From Actinomycetota bacterium (GTDB lineage: Bacteria; Actinomycetota; Thermoleophilia; RBG-16-64-13), in NCBI GenBank assembly GCA_023488925.1, contig JAMDDA010000200.1:1-6551 (forward strand): DNA of 6,551 bases, read 5' to 3'. The stretch's first letter is position 1; each line of letters opens with the position of its first letter. The translations under genes and the position numbers were made by a program. The notes beneath the pieces are model-generated. The model searched no databases, had not been told where the DNA came from, and saw only the letters and a program-made list of their open reading frames with translations. Below, one piece after another: positions 1 through 5,931 of this stretch.

Positions 1-1039
1 TAGGTGTGCCCCACAGAGGCCGGCCCGGGGCCCGCAGACACACGAACCCGGCCCCGGCCGCGGTCACCTTCTTGTCGTGCGCGGCGGCCCGCACGAGGTC
101 ATCGACCGCGACCGGCGGGGCCTGCACCGGCAGGCCCAGACTCTCCAGGAGCCGCTTCACCCGCGGCCGTATGCCGGGATCGAGTCCTGCCTGCACTTCG
201 CTCACCGCCAGCGCCACGAGCAGTCCCAGCCCCACCGCCTCTCCGTGGACCAGCGTGCCGTAACCCAGGACCGCCTCGAGCGCATGAGCCGCGGTATGAC
301 CGAGGTTGAGAATCGCCCGGCGCCCCCGGTCGGTCTCGTCCTCCTCGACCACGTCTGCCTTGAAGGCGACACAACGGTGCACGATGTCGCCCAGTATCCC
401 GCGCTCCCGGGCGTGGATGGCCGCCGCTTGCCGCTCGAGCAGGCTCAGGAACGTCTCGCCCTCGAGCAGGGCGTACTTCACCACCTCTCCCAAACCCGCC
501 GTGAACTCCCGGTCGGGCAGCGTGGCCAACACCCGCGGGTCGGCGAAAACCAGGTCGGGCTGGTAGAAAGCACCCACCAGATTCTTGCCCTGGGGGAGGT
601 TCACGGCCACCTTCCCGCCCACACTGGAATCCACCTGGGCCAGTAGGGTGGTCGGCACCTGCCAGAAGCCCACCCCCCGTTGGTAGGTCGCCGCCACGAA
701 ACCAGCCAGGTCCCCCACTACGCCGCCACCCAGCGCCACGACCACGTCGTCGCGCCGGGCACCGTTCTCGGCCAACCACTCCCAGCACCGGCCCGCCGTC
801 TCCACCGACTTGGACCCCTCCCCCGGGTTCAGCAGCAGCGGCCCGCACCCGGCGTTCATGGGTGTGAGCATCTCTTGCACGCTCTCTCCCCAAGCCGACC
901 ACACGTTGCAGTCGCTGAACACGAACGCCCGCACCGCGCCCCGACCCGCGGCGGCCTCAGCCAGGGCATTCAGGGCGCCCTCTCCCCCCCGGATCGTCGA
1001 CGGCCGACCGGTGCCGGAGAGGGTCAGGGTCCAGTTCAC
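1..1039 (-). CDS. aroB: 3-dehydroquinate synthase (AroB), partial, C-terminus cut by window edge
   Basis: Second step of the shikimate pathway: NAD- and metal-dependent conversion of DAHP to 3-dehydroquinate in the cytoplasm. The frame starts with GTG at 1039 (protein begins MNWTLTLSG) and stays open to the left edge, giving 346 codons; the usual length is about 350-370, so only a short C-terminal tail should be missing. Visible motifs in order: SDxNV (42-46), PGEGSKS (72-78), the NAD-binding GGGVVGD (104-110), PTTLLAQVDSSVGGK (129-143) and GKNLVGAFYQP (151-161). The expected metal ligands are Glu185 (GLGEVVKYA), His248 (NLGHTAAHALE) and His265 (VHGEAVGLG). HDKK at 321-324 is the late conserved lysine motif. 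The GTG overlaps the aroK stop in GTGA, with a GGAGG a few bases upstream inside aroK, which points to translational coupling. No internal break is seen; identity is essentially certain. Confidence 0.96.
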   Translation of the reverse strand, partial: MNWTLTLSGTGRPSTIRGGEGALNALAEAAAGRGAVRAFVFSDCNVWSAWGESVQEMLTPMNAGCGPLLLNPGEGSKSVETAGRCWEWLAENGARRDDVVVALGGGVVGDLAGFVAATYQRGVGFWQVPTTLLAQVDSSVGGKVAVNLPQGKNLVGAFYQPDLVFADPRVLATLPDREFTAGLGEVVKYALLEGETFLSLLERQAAAIHARERGILGDIVHRCVAFKADVVEEDETDRGRRAILNLGHTAAHALEAVLGYGTLVHGEAVGLGLLVALAVSEVQAGLDPGIRPRVKRLLESLGLPVQAPPVAVDDLVRAAAHDKKVTAAGAGFVCLRAPGRPLWGTP

Positions 1040-1551
1040 GTGCCCTCCTCGGCCACCCGTGCCACCCGCTCGGCCACCTGGGCCGCGGTCAGGCCCGCGG
1101 TGTCCACGACCACGTCGGCCGTGCGCAGGTAGACGCTCCGTCGCTCCCGGGCCAGAGTCTCGAAGTGTTTACGCGACCGGGCCAGCGGGCGGTCGCTGGA
1201 TTCGACCCGAGCCCATGCTTCCCTCACGGGAACCTCCAGGTAGACGATCCGTCCCCGGGATCTCAGCATTTCCACGGCACGGGGCGTGGTCACCGTTCCC
1301 CCGCCCAGCGCGAGCACCACGCCTTCATCGCCGGGGATCGAGGCGACCACCTGGGCCAGGATCTCTTCCTCGATGCGCCGGAAACCCGCTTCGCCCTCCT
1401 CGGCGAAGATGGCGGGAATGCTACGTCCAGCGCGTGTTTCGATCTCTTGGTCCAGGTCGACGAAGCGCCAACCCAGCTCGCGGGCCGCGAGCCGTCCCAC
1501 GCTGCTCTTCCCGCTGCCCATGAAGCCGGAGAGGGCTACGAGCGGCGCCAT
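1036..1551 (-). CDS. aroK: Shikimate kinase (AroK)
   Basis: Cytoplasmic ATP-dependent phosphorylation of shikimate to shikimate 3-phosphate, fifth step of the pathway. The protein is 171 aa, normal for the family. It opens with the Walker A loop GFMGSGKS (9-16). VDLDQEIE follows at 31-38, with Asp34 as the expected shikimate-binding residue. FRRIEEE (57-63) supplies a substrate-contacting arginine, GGGTV (83-87) is the second shikimate-binding glycine loop, and DRPLA (120-124) is the lid segment with its conserved arginine. The ATG at 1551 is chosen because it gives the canonical short N-terminus before the P-loop and has an AAGGGG ribosome-binding site directly upstream. The frame is open far upstream, but that part only shadows aroC. 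The gene overlaps the end of aroC by 16 bases and the start of aroB by 4, so it is the middle of a tightly packed aroC-aroK-aroB unit. Confidence 0.96.
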   Translation of the reverse strand: MAPLVALSGFMGSGKSSVGRLAARELGWRFVDLDQEIETRAGRSIPAIFAEEGEAGFRRIEEEILAQVVASIPGDEGVVLALGGGTVTTPRAVEMLRSRGRIVYLEVPVREAWARVESSDRPLARSRKHFETLARERRSVYLRTADVVVDTAGLTAAQVAERVARVAEEGT

Positions 1552-2747
1552 AAACCCCTTTCTTCGAGCTCCGCCTCGTACGCCGCCACCGTGCGCCTGA
1601 GCTCCCCCATGCCGTCGCCCCCGAACTTCTCCAGGTATGCAGACGCAAGCTCGAGCGCCACCATGGCCTCGCCGACGACGCGCGCGGCGGCCACAGCCTC
1701 CACGTCGCTCCTCTCCTTGTGCGCATCCACAGCCCGCATGGTCGCCAGATCCACCGACGGCAGCGGGCGCATCAGCGTGGGGATGGGCTTCATGGCGGCC
1801 CGGACGATGACAGGGAGGCCGTTGGTCATGCCCCCTTCCAGACCGCCGGCCCGGTTCGATGCCCGCCGGAGAAAGGCCCGAGCCGCCCCGCCCCGGTTTT
1901 CCCCGAGGACGATGGGGTCGTGCACCTCCGAGCCGGGCAGAGCAGCCGCCGCGAAACCCAGGCCGATCTCGACCCCCTTCACGGCCGGAATGCTTCCGAC
2001 TGCTCCCAGCAGACGCCCGTCGAGCCGGGAGGCCGGCGTGGCGTATCCGCCGAGCCCCGGAGGTACCCCCCAGGCCCAGATCTCGAATACGCCCCCCAGG
2101 GATTCCCCGCAATCACGCGCTTTCTCCACCGCCGCGACCATGGCTGTCTCCGCCTCCGGGTCGGCACAGCCGAAAGCGGAGGCCTCCACCCGGTCCCAGT
2201 CGACGCTCCCCGGATCCCGCATGTCGGCGGTGTCCTGGGCCCTTACCCCACCGACGGCCAGTACCCGGCCCCGGACGGTCGCCCCCAGCGCGGCGAGGAG
2301 CACCTTGGCTACGGCGCCCGCAGCGACCCGGGCCACGGTATCCCGGGCACTCGACCGTTCCAGGACGTTCCGTACATCATCGTGGCCGGTCTTCGCCACG
2401 CCGGCGAGATCAGCATGGCCCGGCCGGGGCACGGTGACCGGTTCGGCCGCCCACCCCTCTTTCGGTTCCGGCTGCATGCTCGGCCGCCAATTCGCATGAT
2501 CGGCGTTGGCTACCAGCATGGCCACCGGTGACCCCAGCGTGCGGCCCAGGCGCACGCCGGCCAGAAAAGTGACCCGGTCGGTCTCCAGCTGCATGCGTCC
2601 TCCGCGGCCGAAACCCCGCTGTCGGCGCGCCAGGTCGCGGTCGACGTCCTCGGGCCGCAGCGGTAGGCCGGCCGGGACGCCCTCGAGGATGCAGATTTCG
2701 GCCGGACCGTGTGACTCGCCCGCCGTGCTCAGGCGAAGTGAACCCAT
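1536..2747 (-). CDS. aroC: Chorismate synthase (AroC)
   Basis: Last step of the shikimate pathway: FMN-dependent anti-1,4-elimination of phosphate from EPSP to give chorismate. The protein is 403 aa, at the long end of the usual range (about 350-400). Family signatures: STAGESHGP (7-15) with the invariant His13; the RRQRGFGRGGRM segment (41-52); GHADLAG (110-116) with the second invariant His111; the RSSARDTVARVAAGA block (131-145); RASNRAGGLEGGMTNG (295-310); RPLPSVDL (327-334); and ERSDVEAV (345-352) followed by LEKFGGD near the end. The start is set at ATG 2747, although the frame is open to an ATG at 2804. From 2747 the protein begins MGSLRLSTAGESHGP as the family does, and an AGGAG lies 8 bases upstream (2756-2760). 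It is the first gene of the aro block, 76 bases after the PilP-like gene. Confidence 0.97.
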   Translation of the reverse strand: MGSLRLSTAGESHGPAEICILEGVPAGLPLRPEDVDRDLARRQRGFGRGGRMQLETDRVTFLAGVRLGRTLGSPVAMLVANADHANWRPSMQPEPKEGWAAEPVTVPRPGHADLAGVAKTGHDDVRNVLERSSARDTVARVAAGAVAKVLLAALGATVRGRVLAVGGVRAQDTADMRDPGSVDWDRVEASAFGCADPEAETAMVAAVEKARDCGESLGGVFEIWAWGVPPGLGGYATPASRLDGRLLGAVGSIPAVKGVEIGLGFAAAALPGSEVHDPIVLGENRGGAARAFLRRASNRAGGLEGGMTNGLPVIVRAAMKPIPTLMRPLPSVDLATMRAVDAHKERSDVEAVAAARVVGEAMVALELASAYLEKFGGDGMGELRRTVAAYEAELEERGLWRRS

Positions 2748-2755
2748 GAAAAGCG

Positions 2756-2772
2756 CTCCTACTAGTACGGAG
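2756..2772 (-). promoter_or_regulatory. aroC ribosome-binding site within a small inverted repeat
   Basis: The aroC Shine-Dalgarno AGGAG (2756-2760, read on the minus strand) lies 8 bases before the ATG and decides the start. Just upstream in the mRNA is CTCC (2769-2772), which can pair with the GGAG of this site around a loop holding the palindrome TACTAGTA. The pairing is short (4 bp), and its outer base is also used by the larger hairpin next to it, so the two folds compete. The ribosome-binding site is clear; its sequestration is only a possibility. Confidence 0.6.
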
Positions 2773-2794
2773 ACGGCGCCCGAAGGGCGCCGCC
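2772..2794 (-). terminator. Strong GC hairpin between the pil and aro blocks (possible terminator)
   Basis: A perfect 8-bp inverted repeat, CGGCGCCC and GGGCGCCG (2774-2781 and 2785-2792) around a 3-base loop, extends by a wobble pair and one more G-C pair to about 10 bp. It lies 30 bases after the stop of the PilP-like gene and 25 bases before aroC. On the minus strand it is followed by TCTCC and not by a run of T, so it is not a classical intrinsic terminator. U-less hairpins of this kind have been proposed as terminators in high-GC Gram-positive bacteria. It could instead be an mRNA-processing or stability element. Confidence 0.45.
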
Positions 2795-2823
2795 ATGATC
2801 CCACCGGTCAGGGAAAGACTCCT

Positions 2824-3399
2824 CTACTTCAGGAACTCCTGCCCCACGCCGAGAGTCCGCGTCTCGCTCCCGTGCAGGAAGACTACCACTTGATCTGCGG
2901 CATTGATGTCCACCACCTCGATCTGGCCCCACGAGGTGTTGACTACATCGCCCTCCTTCTTGTCCTCGTACACGGTGTCGTCGACCTCGAATGTCACGAC
3001 CGGCGTGCCGTTGATGACGTCGATCGCCAGCACTTTCAAGCTGTGCAGCGCCGTATTCACCCCGCTCGGCGCGCTCGTGGTGGTGGATCCGCCGCCGGTT
3101 GTGGTGGTGGTACTACCGCTTCCGGTCGTCGTGGTGGTGGACGATCCCCCCGTGCCCGTGGTCGAGGTGGAGGCCGGCGGCAGGGCCTGCTGCTTGAAGG
3201 GGTCCTTACTCTTGAAAGTGGAGAGCTCGTCCAGAACCACGGGGGCCGTACTGCCCGTGGTGGGAGCCTCCGTAGCGGGTGGAACTGAACCGGTGGTCAC
3301 GGTCGGCTTATTCCCGCCGCCCGATACACATCCGCCGACAAGGAGCGCGAAAGCCAGGGCGAGCAAGAGACCGGTGATGATCGTTCTCGTCTGTGGCAT
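2824..3399 (-). CDS. PilP-like type IV pilus lipoprotein with Ser/Thr-rich linker
   Basis: Predicted 191-aa lipoprotein, probably an accessory part of the PilMNO inner-membrane complex. It starts with a basic stretch and a hydrophobic signal (about 8-20) ending in the lipobox VGGC, with Cys24 as lipidation site. A KDPF motif at 65-68 resembles the (R/K)DPF element in the PilP and GspC linker. A low-complexity Thr/Ser/Gly/Pro linker spans about 76-112. The last 80 residues look like a small beta domain: HSLKVLAIDVING, a VTFEVDDTVY strand pair, then GDVVNTSWGQIEVVDI and a closing LGVGQEFLK, as in PilP C-terminal domains, where a short "effect, key, value" pattern recurs. ATG 3399 is preferred because AGGA lies 8 bases upstream; GTG 3405 would add two residues but leaves poor spacing. 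The gene follows pilO after 17 bases. The family assignment rests on position, lipobox and KDPF, not on strong similarity, so the symbol is left blank. Confidence 0.75.
   Translation of the reverse strand: MPQTRTIITGLLLALAFALLVGGCVSGGGNKPTVTTGSVPPATEAPTTGSTAPVVLDELSTFKSKDPFKQQALPPASTSTTGTGGSSTTTTTGSGSTTTTTGGGSTTTSAPSGVNTALHSLKVLAIDVINGTPVVTFEVDDTVYEDKKEGDVVNTSWGQIEVVDINAADQVVVFLHGSETRTLGVGQEFLK
3074..3190 (-). repeat. Degenerate ACC/ACG codon repeats encoding a Thr/Ser-rich linker
   Basis: Inside the lipoprotein gene, clusters of ACC, ACG and ACA codons recur as (S)TTTTT-G-S/G units: three tracts separated by Gly/Ser, with GTGGTGGTGG seen twice on the plus strand (3101-3110 and 3131-3140). 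The protein-level unit is about 8-9 residues. The stretch is an unstructured extracytoplasmic spacer, of a composition that is often O-glycosylated in actinobacteria (general knowledge, not shown here). Such a tract may vary in length between strains. Confidence 0.7.
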
Positions 3400-3417
3400 G
3401 TTCACCGTCCTACCCGC

Positions 3418-3993
3418 CTAGTTCGTGGGGGCCGGAGCCGCTGCCTTCCGCTGGAAGGCCTGCAAGGTGATGTTGACCTTCAGCTTGGGCGAAGCCGTGC
3501 TCTCCGGTGTACCGGCCAGACTCAGCTCGACCTGCTTGGGGGCGAGAATGCGGCCCGGACCGGCTGCCATCTGCTCCGCCCGGTAAAGAAAGTCGTTCAC
3601 GTCGAAGTATCGCCCCTCCATCTCCAGGGTGAGGTTGATCACCAAGAAGCTGCCGAGATCAGTGGGCTGCTCCGGAGTGATGGTCAGGAAGTCGATACCC
3701 GCCTCGGTCGCCAGATCCTGGATCTGCAGGAGCAGGCTGGGCAACTCCGGCGTCTGCGGCACCATTTTGCTGAGCTCGATCAGCCGGCCCTGGTTCTGCT
3801 TCCCCTCGGCCCGGGTCTGCTCCATTTGCGCCAGTCGCGCTTGATTCTGGGCCAGCTTGGTTTGCTCGCTGGCGATCTGGCCATTCGTGTCGGCGATCTT
3901 TCCGCGCAGAGGGCTCAGGAGCAGGAACCAGTACGCCGCGAGGATGACAACGAGCCCCAGCCCGGCGAGGATGAAGACGTTGCGGCGGGTCAT
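3418..3993 (-). CDS. pilO: Type IV pilus inner-membrane component PilO
   Basis: Bitopic membrane protein of 191 aa that pairs with PilN to form the extracytoplasmic part of the pilus alignment complex. A short cytoplasmic start (MTRRN) leads into one membrane span at about 6-26. A Gln/Ala/Glu-rich coiled coil follows at about 32-66, then a C-terminal ferredoxin-like domain (about 85-185) with the PilO-typical EAGIDFLTITPEQP segment, the strand LVINLTLEMEGRYFDVNDFLYRAEQM and a final KVNITLQAF strand. The tail is Ala/Pro-rich. ATG 3993 overlaps the pilN stop in ATGA and has GGAGG about 10 bases upstream inside pilN, indicating coupled translation. Length and layout fit the family (about 190-210 aa). 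There are no obvious anomalies. Confidence 0.9.
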   Translation of the reverse strand: MTRRNVFILAGLGLVVILAAYWFLLLSPLRGKIADTNGQIASEQTKLAQNQARLAQMEQTRAEGKQNQGRLIELSKMVPQTPELPSLLLQIQDLATEAGIDFLTITPEQPTDLGSFLVINLTLEMEGRYFDVNDFLYRAEQMAAGPGRILAPKQVELSLAGTPESTASPKLKVNITLQAFQRKAAAPAPTN

Positions 3994-4652
3994 CGCCCGT
4001 CCACCTCCACCAAGCTGAGGGGCAGCGGCGTGTCCGGCGGTTGGATGTTCTTTACCGTCGCGTCCACGCTGAACTCCTTCACGTTCTTGCCCGGAGCGAA
4101 CGTGCCGGAGGCTTTTCCCGCCCGGCTCAGTAGGATGTCACTCACACCGGGGATCTGCCCCATGCGTACCAGGAAGCGCGCGACGTCCTCGAAACCGTAC
4201 GTCCTGGCGGTAATGGTGATCTTCCCGGGCGCGGGCGGGGTTGCGGTCGGGGCTTTCGCATCGGTCTGCTCGACGGGTATGTCCGGCGCCTGAATGCTGA
4301 GCGCGGTGAACCACACGTTCTCAGGCACCACCAGGCTCAAATCTCCCATGATCTCGGAGAGCAGGGTGCGCCCGGCGTAGATCTTCTGGACGATCTGTTC
4401 GGTCGCGATGCGTTGCTGTTGCAGGGCATCGAACTGCGAGAGCGCTGCCAGCTGGGTCTGGATTTGCTGGTTTTGGGCTTGGAGGTCGGCCAGCTGCTGC
4501 TCCAGGTCGGCGAGCCGACCGCTGAAGTAGAGATAGCTCGCCGCCATCCCGCCTATCACCACGAGTACCACCACCACCAGGCCCAGGTAGCCGAAGTCGG
4601 TTTTCGTCCTGCGCCGCTCGCCGACGGGAATCAGATTGATACGTCGGACCAC
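3990..4652 (-). CDS. pilN: Type IV pilus assembly protein PilN
   Basis: Bitopic membrane protein of 220 aa linking cytoplasmic PilM to extracytoplasmic PilO. The N-terminal tail carries RRINLIP (3-9), the conserved INLxP motif through which PilN binds the PilM cleft in characterised systems. After a charged RRRTKTD stretch comes one membrane span (about 21-43), a Gln/Leu-rich coiled coil (about 46-90), and a C-terminal fimbrial-assembly (ferredoxin-like) domain with ENVWFTALSI (111-120) and TYGFEDVARFLVRMGQIPGV (151-170). A Pro/Ala/Thr-rich insert lies at about 130-142. The start is GTG 4652, whose first base is the last base of the pilM stop (TAGTG); GAGG lies 7 bases upstream. The 1-base overlap with pilM and 4-base overlap with pilO show a tight operon. 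Confidence 0.92.
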   Translation of the reverse strand: MVRRINLIPVGERRRTKTDFGYLGLVVVVLVVIGGMAASYLYFSGRLADLEQQLADLQAQNQQIQTQLAALSQFDALQQQRIATEQIVQKIYAGRTLLSEIMGDLSLVVPENVWFTALSIQAPDIPVEQTDAKAPTATPPAPGKITITARTYGFEDVARFLVRMGQIPGVSDILLSRAGKASGTFAPGKNVKEFSVDATVKNIQPPDTPLPLSLVEVDGR

Positions 4653-5761
4653 TAGTCCACCTCGTCCAGGGCGAGTCCCACCGCTACCGCCAGTCTCGGG
4701 GCCACGGCGGCCAGCACTTCGTCAGGAATGCCGGTACGGTTCTCGGCGATCTTCAACAACGGGTTGCCGAGAACCACCTGCATATTGAGGTATTCGGACA
4801 GGAATGCATCGAGGTTTCGCACCAGCGCGCCACGTCCGGTCAGCACGAGCTCGTCCACGTAGGCCGCGTAGTCCTGCGTCTGATAGTAGTCGAGGGAGCG
4901 TCGGAGCTCGTCGGCAAGCTCCTCGGCCGCCCCGGCGAGACTTTCGTGAACCTCCTGGATGGTCACGGGATTGTACGTCTCACTATCGGCAGGCAAAGGC
5001 CCCGGAAGGCCGATACGTTGACAGAGCACCTCTGCGTCCTCCGGGGGAACGCCCTGTTTTTCCACGAGCAATCCCACGAGATTGTCGTGCGCGAAGTTGA
5101 TGATACGCGTGAACTTCGGGACGCCGTCCCGGGCCACGACCAGGGTGGAGACCGAAGACGAGATGTTTACCACTCCAAGAGTCTGCCCCGCCTCAGCGCC
5201 TTGGTCCACGAACGACACCGGTGTAGACAAGGCGCGAACCAGCGCGAACGCCGACACATCGATGCCCGCCACTTTCACGCCCGCCTTCTTCGCGGCGTCG
5301 AGGAATCTCTGCACCATCTCTTTCTGGGCGGCAACCAACAACACCTGCTGTTTGGCTATACCATCTTCGTCGGTGTAGCGGGCTACGACCTGGAAGTCAA
5401 GCACGGCTTCGTCCACCGGGATGGGGATATAATCCTGCGCCTGAAACTCGATCGCTCCACGCAGCTCCTCCTCCCCCATTTCCGGGACCTCGATGTGCCG
5501 AACAATCACCTTCTGGTTGCCCACCCCCAGGTGAACCAGGCCGCCCTTCATGTTGGAACTCCGCATGAACTTCTTGAGTTCCGCGGCCAGGCTTTCGACG
5601 TCGATGACCTCTCCCTCGAAGACCACCCCCTCGGGCAGCGGCTGCTCGTGAAACGCTTTGATGGCCACGCTGGGCGGCCGACCCACCAGTTGCACGCCCA
5701 CGATGCTCGACTTGCCGATGTCGAGACCGATGACGCTCTGTTTTCCTCCGAACAAGGCCAT
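4652..5761 (-). CDS. pilM: Type IV pilus assembly protein PilM (actin-like ATPase fold)
   Basis: Cytoplasmic actin/FtsA-like protein of 369 aa (family about 350) that binds the PilN N-terminus and connects the pilus motor to the membrane complex. The N-terminus has the family start MALFGGKQSVIGLDIG, where GLDIGKSSI (12-20) is the phosphate-1 loop. The helix EMGEEELRGAIEFQAQDYIP (94-113) is highly typical of PilM. The phosphate-2 region is VVNISSSVSTLVV (197-209), where an Asp is usual in place of Asn199. The adenosine region is LVLTGRGALV (305-314), where a Gly triplet is usual. Helix ELADELRRSLDYYQTQ (281-296) is also characteristic. ATG 5761 is favoured by this N-terminus, although its own ribosome-binding site is weak (AAGG, 9 bases upstream). 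It is the first gene of the pilMNO block, about 135 bases after a predicted transcription start. Confidence 0.95.
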   Translation of the reverse strand: MALFGGKQSVIGLDIGKSSIVGVQLVGRPPSVAIKAFHEQPLPEGVVFEGEVIDVESLAAELKKFMRSSNMKGGLVHLGVGNQKVIVRHIEVPEMGEEELRGAIEFQAQDYIPIPVDEAVLDFQVVARYTDEDGIAKQQVLLVAAQKEMVQRFLDAAKKAGVKVAGIDVSAFALVRALSTPVSFVDQGAEAGQTLGVVNISSSVSTLVVARDGVPKFTRIINFAHDNLVGLLVEKQGVPPEDAEVLCQRIGLPGPLPADSETYNPVTIQEVHESLAGAAEELADELRRSLDYYQTQDYAAYVDELVLTGRGALVRNLDAFLSEYLNMQVVLGNPLLKIAENRTGIPDEVLAAVAPRLAVAVGLALDEVD

Positions 5762-5765
5762 ATCG

Positions 5766-5843
5766 TCAAACCTTGAGTCCTGGTTCCGGGTCAGCCCGGT
5801 AACCCTCTACCTCAGCAGCAGAGATATTCGACACGTGCACCAC
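5766..5843 (-). CDS. Possible short leader ORF upstream of pilM (24-25 codons)
   Basis: A strong Shine-Dalgarno, GGAGG (5849-5853 on the minus strand), precedes two adjacent GTG codons, at 5843 (5 bases away) and 5840 (8 bases, the better spacing). The frame runs 25 codons (from 5843) to a TGA at 5766-5768, only 4 bases before the pilM ATG. The peptide (start MHVSNISAAEVEGYR from the second GTG, ending PGLKV) has no recognised motif or membrane segment. In favour: the ribosome-binding site is much better than that of pilM, and the stop sits where reinitiation on pilM would be easy. Against: third-position G+C is only about half, well below the neighbouring genes, and a chance ORF of this length is common. 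Treat it as a candidate. Confidence 0.3.
   Translation of the reverse strand: MVHVSNISAAEVEGYRADPEPGLKV
5782..5804 (-). promoter_or_regulatory. Hairpin in the pilM leader
   Basis: On the minus strand GGTT-A-CCGGG, loop CTGA, CCCGG-AACC folds into a 9-bp stem with one bulged A. It ends about 20 bases before the pilM ATG and just upstream of its weak AAGG site. There is no following T-run, so termination is unlikely. A role in controlling pilM translation or mRNA stability is inferred from position only. The hairpin lies inside the possible leader ORF, so ribosomes translating that ORF would melt it. Confidence 0.5.
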
Positions 5844-5902
5844 CCGTTCCTCCAACGCCCTACGCCTTTTTCTCGTGCAGCCGCGGCGCAGAGCGGTCGC
5901 TT

Positions 5903-5931
5903 AATCTATCGACTGGCTCCTGGGCTGTCAA
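5903..5931 (-). promoter_or_regulatory. Predicted sigma-70-type promoter of the pilMNO operon
   Basis: Minus strand: a perfect -35 TTGACA (5926-5931), a 17-base spacer and -10 TAGATT (5903-5908; four of six matches to TATAAT). The expected transcription start is near 5896, leaving a leader of about 135 bases before pilM. This is the best housekeeping-promoter match noticed in the window, and it lies in one of the few non-coding stretches. It implies that pilMNO and the lipoprotein gene can be transcribed independently of pilD. Confidence 0.7.

Noticed and set aside
99..902. A long minus-strand open frame of 267 codons inside the aroB region.
   Set aside because: It is out of frame with the clear AroB protein, rich in Arg, Gly and Ala as expected of GC-rich shadow frames, and has no recognisable motif.
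1552..2112. N-terminal extension of aroK into a fusion-like protein of about 358 residues.
   Set aside because: The extra part is an Arg/Gly-rich shadow of aroC in another frame; kinase similarity begins at the ATG at 1551, just before the P-loop.
1165..2531. Long plus-strand open frames opposite aroK and aroC.
   Set aside because: They are antisense to genes with complete family signatures, and their products are low-complexity Pro/Arg/Ser-rich, typical of high-GC antisense frames.
2748..2804. Extension of aroC to an ATG at 2804, adding 19 residues.
   Set aside because: The extension covers the junction hairpin, has no family similarity, and the ATG at 2747 has an ideal AGGAG and gives the canonical N-terminus.
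3074..3190. A CRISPR-like or intergenic tandem repeat.
   Set aside because: The units are short, degenerate, in frame and inside a coding region; they are codon repeats for Thr and Ser.
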